A stretch of 8,420 bases of DNA from positions 1 through 8,420 of the forward strand of contig JACPGA010000246.1 in assembly GCA_016182705.1 (NCBI GenBank), read 5' to 3'. The notes under the pieces are model-generated. The model worked only from the letters and a program-made list of their open reading frames with translations. It was not told the DNA's origin and ran no database searches. The stretch's first letter is position 1. Every line of letters starts with the position of its first letter. This document shows, piece by piece, positions 1 to 4,655 of this stretch. The DNA is from Deltaproteobacteria bacterium (GTDB lineage Bacteria; Desulfobacterota; GWC2-55-46). Made by a program: the position numbers and the translations under genes.

Positions 1-2
1 AC

Positions 3-356
3 TTCCTCATCATAATCCTTCTCGTCTGTTCAATGCTCATATTCTCATGGCTGCTCGGCGAGCGCCAAAGGCAGAGGACGACGGCCGAGCCCTATGAATC
101 GGGCATCATGCCGACAGGCTCTGCGCGCCTTCGATTCGACATGAAATTCTATATCGTCGCGATGCTCTTCGTAATATTCGATATGGAGGCGGCCTTCATA
201 TATGCCTGGGCCGTAGCTGTCCGCGAGCTCGGGTGGGCGGGCTTTGTCGAGGCGGCTATTTTCGTGCTTGTCCTTCTGGCCGCGCTCGTTTACCTGTGGC
301 GCATGGGCGCGCTTGACTGGGGAACATCCGGAAAGATGAAAAAAGAGCTTAAATGA
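3..356 (+). CDS. nuoA: NADH-quinone oxidoreductase subunit A (NuoA), 5' end outside window
   Basis: Small membrane subunit of complex I that packs against NuoH near the quinone entry site. The frame is open from the first full codon at position 3, and that upstream part encodes hydrophobic residues continuing into the first membrane helix, so the ATG at 33 is internal and the true start lies before the window. Three membrane segments are visible: one at the truncated N-terminus up to SWLLG, one around [12 protein letters not shown], and one around [17 protein letters not shown]. The loop between the first two carries the family signature PYESG followed by [12 protein letters not shown]. The second helix contains FDMEAAF, matching the conserved FDVEA-type acidic motif. 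The C-terminal GALDW matches E. coli NuoA from memory. The stop codon is 22 nt before nuoB. Nothing in the visible part looks damaged. Confidence 0.95.
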   Translation, partial: FLIIILLVCSMLIFSWLLGERQRQRTTAEPYESGIMPTGSARLRFDMKFYIVAMLFVIFDMEAAFIYAWAVAVRELGWAGFVEAAIFVLVLLAALVYLWRMGALDWGTSGKMKKELK

Positions 357-378
357 AAAACTTTCAACCGGAGGACCC

Positions 379-933
379 ATGCGCTGGTCTCTTGAAAAGC
401 CGCAAAGCCCGGGCTATGAAGCAGACGCTAAAAGGGGTTTTCTCCTTTCGAGTCTCGAAGGCCTTCTGGCATGGGGGCGCAAGAACTCCATCTGGCCGCT
501 GAACTTCGGTCTTTCCTGCTGCTATATAGAAATGGCGGCAAGCTTCACAAGCAAATTCGACATAGCACGCTTCGGCTCAGAGGTAATACGCGCGTCCCCC
601 AGGGAGGCCGACCTCATGATAGTAGCGGGCACGGTCTTCATAAAAGCCGCGCCGATGGTCAGGAGGGTCTACGAGCAGATGATGCCGCCCAAATGGGTCA
701 TCTCGATGGGCTCGTGCGCAAACTCAGGCGGCATGTACGACATCTACAGCGTCGTACAGGGCTCTGATTCCATCCTCCCCATAGACGTCTGTGAGCTGGC
801 AGGCAAGGAGCAAAGGCCGGTTTCGTGGGCTGCTGGCCCGCAGGAGATAAGGCGGCCTGAAATGCCTGTCCAGCGAGAGCAGAAGATGTGGAGGCAGGAG
901 ATAAGAGAGCTTAGAAGCCCAGATAAAATTTAA
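379..933 (+). CDS. nuoB: NADH-quinone oxidoreductase subunit B (NuoB) with an internal deletion removing an N2-cluster ligand
   Basis: NuoB holds the terminal [4Fe-4S] cluster N2, which passes electrons to quinone. The start ATG follows GGAGG at 370-374 with a 4-nt spacer. Visible family blocks are WGRKNSIWP, the tandem cysteines LSCCYIEM (C47, C48), RASPREADL, and the third ligand in [18 protein letters not shown] (C113). After LPIDV the family normally has about 20 residues including GCPPRPEA, whose cysteine is the fourth N2 ligand. Here a single Cys (C138, codon 790-792) stands in their place, and the protein resumes with [12 protein letters not shown], which matches the E. coli tail ESIGKERRPLSW. 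The end LRSPDKI matches E. coli LRTPDEI. The frame is therefore kept and the tail is authentic: about 19 residues net (57 nt) are missing. Length is 184 residues against about 220 in E. coli, which also has a longer N-terminus. As read, the product should not assemble a normal N2 cluster. A sequencing or assembly deletion is the main alternative. Confidence 0.93.
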   Translation: MRWSLEKPQSPGYEADAKRGFLLSSLEGLLAWGRKNSIWPLNFGLSCCYIEMAASFTSKFDIARFGSEVIRASPREADLMIVAGTVFIKAAPMVRRVYEQMMPPKWVISMGSCANSGGMYDIYSVVQGSDSILPIDVCELAGKEQRPVSWAAGPQEIRRPEMPVQREQKMWRQEIRELRSPDKI

Positions 934-965
934 GCAGGCTGCTGAAAACCCATAGCGAGCGCAAT

Positions 966-985
966 CCCCGCAGCTTTATGCGGGG
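966..985. repeat. Hairpin 1 in the intergenic element
   Basis: Perfect 7-bp stem, CCCCGCA (966-972) with TGCGGGG (979-985), and a 6-nt loop. It sits between the two AGCGAGCG direct repeats. It is not followed by a T-run, so it does not look like an intrinsic terminator on the + strand. Confidence 0.75.
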
Positions 986-1025
986 TCAAGCGAGCGAATA
1001 GAAAATCGAGACTTCCTTTGGTTTC

Positions 1026-1057
1026 GAAGCTCCCAGCGGCAAGCCGCTGAGAGCTTC
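1026..1057. repeat. Hairpin 2 in the intergenic element (strongest stem)
   Basis: GAAGCTC (1026-1032) pairs with GAGCTTC (1051-1057), and CAGCGG (1034-1039) pairs with CCGCTG (1044-1049). The two stems are stacked with one C/A mismatch, giving about 13 paired bases around a CAAG loop. On the + strand it is followed by AAAAAGG rather than a U-tract. It should be stable in the transcript and could slow processing or decay between nuoB and nuoCD, but a terminator role is not supported. Confidence 0.8.
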
Positions 1058-1100
1058 AAAAAGGCCCATCTGCTTTGTTGTCTTTGTCGCTCGTAACTGC

Positions 1101-1120
1101 GGCGTACAAAAACGTACGCC
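1101..1120. repeat. Hairpin 3, near the centre of the inner palindromic block
   Basis: GGCGTAC (1101-1107) pairs perfectly with GTACGCC (1114-1120) around an A-rich 6-nt loop. It lies at the middle of the 1057-1161 block, whose ends are also inverted repeats, so that block can fold into one long imperfect hairpin with this as its tip. Confidence 0.8.
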
Positions 1121-1158
1121 TCGTTCCTCGCTCCTCGACGCCTTGCATCTGGACCTTT

Positions 1159-1187
1159 TTGAGCAGCCTTATACTCAGTCGTACAAT
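1159..1187 (+). promoter_or_regulatory. Candidate sigma-70-type promoter at the right end of the repeat
   Basis: TTGAGC (1159-1164; 4 of 6 to TTGACA) and TACAAT (1182-1187; 5 of 6 to TATAAT) are separated by exactly 17 nt, pointing toward nuoCD, whose ATG is at 1212. The -35-like part lies within the terminal inverted repeat and the -10 lies just outside it, so the element could have created a promoter by inserting here. A second -10-like hexamer, TATACT (1170-1175), has no well-spaced -35. This is pattern matching only. Confidence 0.35.
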
Positions 1188-1211
1188 AAGCATTAATGTA
1201 CTCAAACGAGC

Positions 1212-2534
1212 ATGGAACAATACAACAGCGTCATAAATGAACTCAAGGCCAGGTTCGGTGAAGGCGTCTCTGAGCAGACAACCCTTGACCGGATACCGAC
1301 CGTGTGGACTTCAGGGGAACATCTTCTGGAGGTCCTGAGGTATTTGAAGACCGCGGCCAGCGAGCCTTACAGGACGCTTTATGACCTCACGGCCATTGAT
1401 GAAAGAGTAAGGAGAAACAGGCCTGGTCAGGCTGCAGGCGATTTCACGGCTGTCTATCATCTCCTTTCAATGGAGCGCGGCAGCGACATAAGGGTCAAGG
1501 TCGCGCTTTCCGGAGACAAGCCTTCTGTGCCGACGGCCACAGGTCTCTGGAAGTCGGCGAACTGGTATGAGCGCGAGGTCTGGGACATGTTCGGCATTGA
1601 TTTCCAGGGCCATCCTGACCTTCGCAGGATACTCATGCCGCATACGTGGAAAGGACATCCGCTAAGGAAAGACCATCCGGCGAGAAGGACCGAGATGGGC
1701 AGGTTCGAGTTCACTGAAGAGAAGCTGGCGGATGAGGAGACGTCGCTCAAATTCCGTCCCGAAGACTGGGGCATGAAGGCCAACGGGAACGGCACTGAGT
1801 TCATGTTCCTCAACATGGGGCCGCACCATACAGGCACACACGGGATAATGCGCGTCCTCCTTGAACTCGACGGCGAAGAGATAGCGGACGCGGCGCTCGA
1901 CATAGGATATCACCACCGCGGCGCCGAGAAGATGGGCGAGCGCCAGACCTGGCACACCTTCATACCTTACACCGACAGGGTCGATTACCTTGCCGGAGTG
2001 CTGAACAACTTTCCGTATGTGCTGGCGGTCGAGACGCTTGCCGGGATAGAGGCGCCGGACAGGGCAAAAGTTATAAGGGTAATGCTCGCTGAGCTTTTCC
2101 GCATGATGAGCCACCTGGTCTGGTTCGGCACCTTCGCGCAGGACCTGGGGCAGGTCTCGCCGGTCTTCTTCACTTTCAACGACAGGGAGAGAGCCTTTGG
2201 CATCATCGAGGCGATATGCGGCTTTCGCATGCACCCGGCGTGGTTCAGGATAGGCGGTGTGGCCGCTGATTTGCCCAAAGGCTGGGACGGCCTCGTAAGA
2301 AGCTTTGTCAAGTATATGCCCGAGCGCCTCAGGGAGTACGAGAAGGTAGTGCTCCAGAACAGCATAATAAAGGGCCGTACAAAAGGTTTGGGAAAGCTCA
2401 GCCTTGACGACGCTATCGAATGGGGAGTTACCGGCCCGAACCTGCGCGCCTGCGGCATGCCATCAGCTACGACAGGGTCTGGGTCAGGTTTCAGGAGATG
2501 TGGCAGAGCCTTCGCATCGTGGAGCAGTGCCTGA
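1212..2534 (+). CDS. nuoCD: NADH-quinone oxidoreductase subunit C/D fusion (NuoCD), 5' part; frame lost after about residue 416
   Basis: Residues 1-185 are NuoC (30 kDa-type), with [13 protein letters not shown] (117-129) and [22 protein letters not shown] (133-154). From about residue 196 the NuoD (49 kDa-type) domain follows without a stop: [15 protein letters not shown] (197-211), [16 protein letters not shown] (230-245), [13 protein letters not shown] (337-349) and [12 protein letters not shown] (405-416). NuoD forms the quinone pocket with NuoB. After M416 (2457-2459) the reading changes to unrelated low-complexity residues ending at 2534, while authentic NuoD sequence continues in another frame from about 2462. 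ATG 1212 is the only reasonable start because TAA at 1194-1196 closes the frame upstream. It has almost no Shine-Dalgarno sequence, unlike its neighbours. In NuoD, the usual HPSTHG or HPSAHG is HTGTHG, keeping both histidines. As read, the gene is broken and the protein would be truncated. Confidence 0.9.
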   Translation: MEQYNSVINELKARFGEGVSEQTTLDRIPTVWTSGEHLLEVLRYLKTAASEPYRTLYDLTAIDERVRRNRPGQAAGDFTAVYHLLSMERGSDIRVKVALSGDKPSVPTATGLWKSANWYEREVWDMFGIDFQGHPDLRRILMPHTWKGHPLRKDHPARRTEMGRFEFTEEKLADEETSLKFRPEDWGMKANGNGTEFMFLNMGPHHTGTHGIMRVLLELDGEEIADAALDIGYHHRGAEKMGERQTWHTFIPYTDRVDYLAGVLNNFPYVLAVETLAGIEAPDRAKVIRVMLAELFRMMSHLVWFGTFAQDLGQVSPVFFTFNDRERAFGIIEAICGFRMHPAWFRIGGVAADLPKGWDGLVRSFVKYMPERLREYEKVVLQNSIIKGRTKGLGKLSLDDAIEWGVTGPNLRACGMPSATTGSGSGFRRCGRAFASWSSA

Positions 2535-2881
2535 ACAACATGCCCCAGGGGCAGTATAAAGCTGACCACGCTTTGGCCACCCCGCCGAGAAAGGAGAATA
2601 CCATGAAGGACATAGAAACGCTCATAGACCACTTTCTGGATGTAAGCTGGGGGCCGGTAATGCCAGCCGGAGAGGCGGCATTCGCCGCGGAAGGCGCGAA
2701 GGGCAATAATACCTATTATCTCGTAAGCGACGGCAGTACAGGGTCGTACCGCACACGGATAAGGACGCCTTCTTTCCCGCATCTTCAGACGGTTCCGGGC
2801 CTTTGCAGGGGGCTTGAAGTGGCCGACCTCGTCTCAATATTGGGATCGCTTGATTTTGTGATGGGCGATGTAGACAGGTAA
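2420..2881 (+). pseudogene. nuoCD: 3' part of nuoCD (C-terminal NuoD), in a shifted frame after a deletion
   Basis: From about 2462 this frame encodes the NuoD C-terminus: [68 protein letters not shown] and the canonical ending [12 protein letters not shown]. Compared with E. coli NuoCD recalled from memory, the piece between LRATG and CYTRV is gone, about 27 residues including PYSGYE and FDFEIPVG. Going from the nuoC frame to this one requires a deletion of 3n+1 nt, consistent with roughly 79-82 nt. The first 14 or so codons from ATG 2420 are an out-of-frame reading of upstream nuoD, so this is not a separate gene. There is no ribosome site before 2420. The stop at 2879-2881 lies 23 nt before nuoE. 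Confidence 0.88.
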
Positions 2882-2887
2882 ATATAC

Positions 2888-2896
2888 AGGAGGGGG
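2888..2896 (+). promoter_or_regulatory. Strong Shine-Dalgarno site for nuoE
   Basis: AGGAGGGGG ends 8 nt before the nuoE ATG at 2905. It is the strongest ribosome site in the window and allows nuoE to be translated independently of the broken nuoCD frame upstream. Confidence 0.8.
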
Positions 2897-2904
2897 CAGA
2901 ACCG

Positions 2905-3378
2905 ATGCTTTCGCACGAAGAGAGAATTGAAATAGAAGAAGAGCTCAAGAGCGTGGAGTTCAAGAGGGCCGCCTCGATAGACGCGCTCAGGGTCGTCCAG
3001 CGCCACAGGGGCTGGGTCGATGACCAGGGCTTGAAAGACGTCGCCTCCATGCTGGAGATGACGCCCTCCGAGCTCGACAGCGTAGCGACATTCTACAATC
3101 TCATATTCAGGCGGCCAGTGGGCTCGCATGTGATACTTGTCTGCAACACCATAACCTGCTGGATGATGGGCTGCGAAAGCCTCCTTCAGAGGCTTACCGA
3201 GCGGCTTGGCGTGCCTCTGGGCGCGACAACCTCGGATAACGCCTTCACGCTTCTTCCCGTGCCGTGCCTTGGAGCGTGCGACCAGTCGCCTGTCATGATG
3301 GTCGACGGAAAACTCTACGGCGGCCTTACGCCTGAAAAGGTAGACGAGGTATTAAAGGAGCATGGATGGAAGGGCTGA
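2905..3378 (+). CDS. nuoE: NADH-quinone oxidoreductase subunit E (NuoE, 24 kDa type)
   Basis: Peripheral subunit of the NADH-dehydrogenase arm carrying the [2Fe-2S] cluster N1a, next to the FMN of NuoF. The four expected ligands are present in a thioredoxin-like fold: C80 and C85 (CNTITC, C-x4-C) and C121 and C125 (CLGAC, C-x3-C). The N-terminal helical region contains the family pattern RAASIDALRVVQRHRGWV (21-38), and VATFYNLIFRRPVG (60-73) precedes the cluster domain. Length, 157 residues, is close to the 166 of E. coli. The start follows a strong ribosome site. The last 13 nt overlap the start of nuoF, which suggests translational coupling of NuoE and NuoF, two subunits needed in equal amount. 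Confidence 0.97.
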   Translation: MLSHEERIEIEEELKSVEFKRAASIDALRVVQRHRGWVDDQGLKDVASMLEMTPSELDSVATFYNLIFRRPVGSHVILVCNTITCWMMGCESLLQRLTERLGVPLGATTSDNAFTLLPVPCLGACDQSPVMMVDGKLYGGLTPEKVDEVLKEHGWKG

Positions 3379-4649
3379 ACGAAAAACCGCTTACGGCACA
3401 GATGAGGCCAGACAGGGCGGCCCTTACGCTTTCCGAGTACGAAAGGGCCGGGGGCTACCAGGGGCTCAGGAAGGCGTTGAAGCTTGCCCCGGTTGAGATA
3501 CAGAGTATCGTGAAGGAAGCGAACCTGCGGGGCAGGGGAGGCGCGGGGTTCAACACAGGGATGAAGTGGAGCTTTGTCCCTATGGACTCGGACGGGCCAA
3601 AATACCTCATTGCCAACGCAGATGAGATGGAGCCGGGGACCTTCAAGGACAGGATGCTGCTTGAGGGAAACCCGCATCAGCTCATCGAGGGGATGATCAT
3701 AAGCGCGTTTGCTATCGGGGCAACAGAGGCCTTCATATTCCTGAGGTGGGAGTACACTCTTTCGGCTGAGCGGTTATCAAAGGCTCTTTCTGAAGGCTAC
3801 GCAAAAGGTTATCTGGGCCGGGACATACTCTCTTCCGGCTTCAGTATCGATATAAAACTTCATGTAAGCGCCGGGCGCTACATATGCGGGGAAGAGACGG
3901 CCCTCCTTAACGCGCTCGAAGGCAGAAGGGCGGTACCCAGGGCAAAGCCGCCGTTTCCGCAGGTATGCGGCCTGTGGGGAAGGCCCACTGTCGTAAATAA
4001 CGTCGAGACGCTATCGAACGTGCCGCACATAATCGCCAACGGCGCCGAGTGGTACAGGGGGCTGAGCCGCTCAAAAGACGGCGGCACGAAAATTTACGGC
4101 GTGAGCGGAAAGGTCAAAAGGCCCGGTCTTTGGGAGCTGCCCATGGGCACGACGATAGGAGAGATTCTGGAAGAGCACGCTGGAGGGATGATGGAAGGGA
4201 TGAAACTCCGGTGCCTCATACCCGGCGGGGCCTCTACCGAGTTTCTGACCGAAGAGCATTTTGGCGTGAAGATGGACTTCGATTCAGTGATGGAGGCCGG
4301 AAGCCGCATGGGCACAGGCACGATGATAGCGGTGGACGATAAGACCTGCCCGGTGGGCGTGCTCAGGAACCTTGAGCAGTTCTTCGCCCAGGAATCATGC
4401 GGATGGTGCACCCCGTGCCGCGAGGGGCTGCCATGGGTTGAAAAGACCCTGTCCGCGATAGAAGAAGGGCGCGCCAAACCGGGAGACCTCGAGGTGCTCG
4501 AGATGCACGGCGAATCGCTTTGGATAGGCAGGACCTATTGCGCGCTCGCGCCGGGGGCCATGGAGCCCTTGAGGAGCGGGCTTAAATTATTCAGAAGCGA
4601 TTTTGAGCGGCATATTAAAGAGAAGGGCTGCCCTTACAAGGCTCACTGA
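3366..4649 (+). CDS. nuoF: NADH-quinone oxidoreductase subunit F (NuoF, 51 kDa type)
   Basis: NADH-oxidising subunit that binds NADH, FMN and [4Fe-4S] cluster N3. The glycine-rich GRGGAGFNTGMKW (56-68) is the FMN/NADH-binding loop. NADEMEPGT (84-92) is the acidic NADH-site motif in the E. coli-like form (EME rather than ESE). SAGRYICGEETALLNALEGRR (168-188) is the second nucleotide-binding signature. N3 ligands are C345, C348 and C351 (ESCGWCTPCREG) and C392 (TYCALAPGA, where E. coli has TFCAHAPGA). The stretch just before C392, EMHGESLWIGRTYC, differs from the usual LCRFLGPGKTFC but keeps its length. Length is 427 residues against 445 in E. coli, mostly from shorter ends. The start overlaps nuoE by 13 nt and has AAGGAG at 3355-3360 with a 5-nt spacer. 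No damage is visible. Confidence 0.97.
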   Translation: MEGLNEKPLTAQMRPDRAALTLSEYERAGGYQGLRKALKLAPVEIQSIVKEANLRGRGGAGFNTGMKWSFVPMDSDGPKYLIANADEMEPGTFKDRMLLEGNPHQLIEGMIISAFAIGATEAFIFLRWEYTLSAERLSKALSEGYAKGYLGRDILSSGFSIDIKLHVSAGRYICGEETALLNALEGRRAVPRAKPPFPQVCGLWGRPTVVNNVETLSNVPHIIANGAEWYRGLSRSKDGGTKIYGVSGKVKRPGLWELPMGTTIGEILEEHAGGMMEGMKLRCLIPGGASTEFLTEEHFGVKMDFDSVMEAGSRMGTGTMIAVDDKTCPVGVLRNLEQFFAQESCGWCTPCREGLPWVEKTLSAIEEGRAKPGDLEVLEMHGESLWIGRTYCALAPGAMEPLRSGLKLFRSDFERHIKEKGCPYKAH

Positions 4650-4655
4650 GGTCCA

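Larger units (their letters stand above)
936..1169. repeat. Palindromic intergenic repeat element (MITE/REP-like) with terminal inverted repeats
   Basis: This fills nearly all of the gap between nuoB and nuoCD. The left tip AGGCTGCTGAAAA (936-948) is the inverted match of the right tip TTTTTGAGCAGCCT (1156-1169), 12 of 13 positions. Inside are three clear hairpins (966-985, 1026-1057, 1101-1120) and a direct repeat AGCGAGCG at 954-961 and 989-996 flanking the first hairpin. An inner block at 1057-1161 has its own 17-nt imperfect inverted ends (14 of 17 matching), so the element may be composite. It contains no long ORF of its own and no transposase. I see no clear target-site duplication. From memory it resembles interspersed non-coding repeats in Deltaproteobacteria and related genomes; that is recollection, not a search. 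Complex I operons normally have only a few bases between nuoB and nuoC, so an insertion is the simplest reading. Confidence 0.72.

Noticed and set aside
33..35. ATG 33 as the true start of nuoA
   Set aside because: The frame is open upstream and encodes hydrophobic residues belonging to the first membrane helix, so this Met is internal.
790..792. C138 of NuoB as a substitute fourth ligand for N2
   Set aside because: It sits where Tyr normally is, four residues before the usual cysteine, and without the surrounding GCPPRPEA loop. It looks like a junction codon, though only a structure model could exclude ligation.
1026..1062. Hairpin 2 as a Rho-independent terminator
   Set aside because: The stem is followed by an A-run on the + strand, and on the - strand it is not followed by a T-tract, so neither orientation fits.
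936..1169. CRISPR array or tandem repeat array in the nuoB-nuoCD gap
   Set aside because: There are no regularly spaced identical repeats; the structure is inverted repeats and hairpins, with one short 8-nt direct repeat pair.
2420..2461. ATG at 2420 as the start of an independent small gene
   Set aside because: The first 14 codons are an out-of-frame reading of conserved nuoD sequence; homology to NuoD begins only near 2462, so this is the tail of the broken gene.
2451..2471. Programmed frameshift or translational bypass in nuoCD
   Set aside because: Roughly 27 conserved residues are missing from the DNA, so no recoding event at this site could produce a full NuoD. I also see no slippery sequence.
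1985..2782. Long antisense open frame of 265 codons opposite nuoCD
   Set aside because: It lies wholly opposite conserved nuoD sequence, has no recognisable domain or ribosome site, and is explained by GC-rich codon bias in the sense gene.
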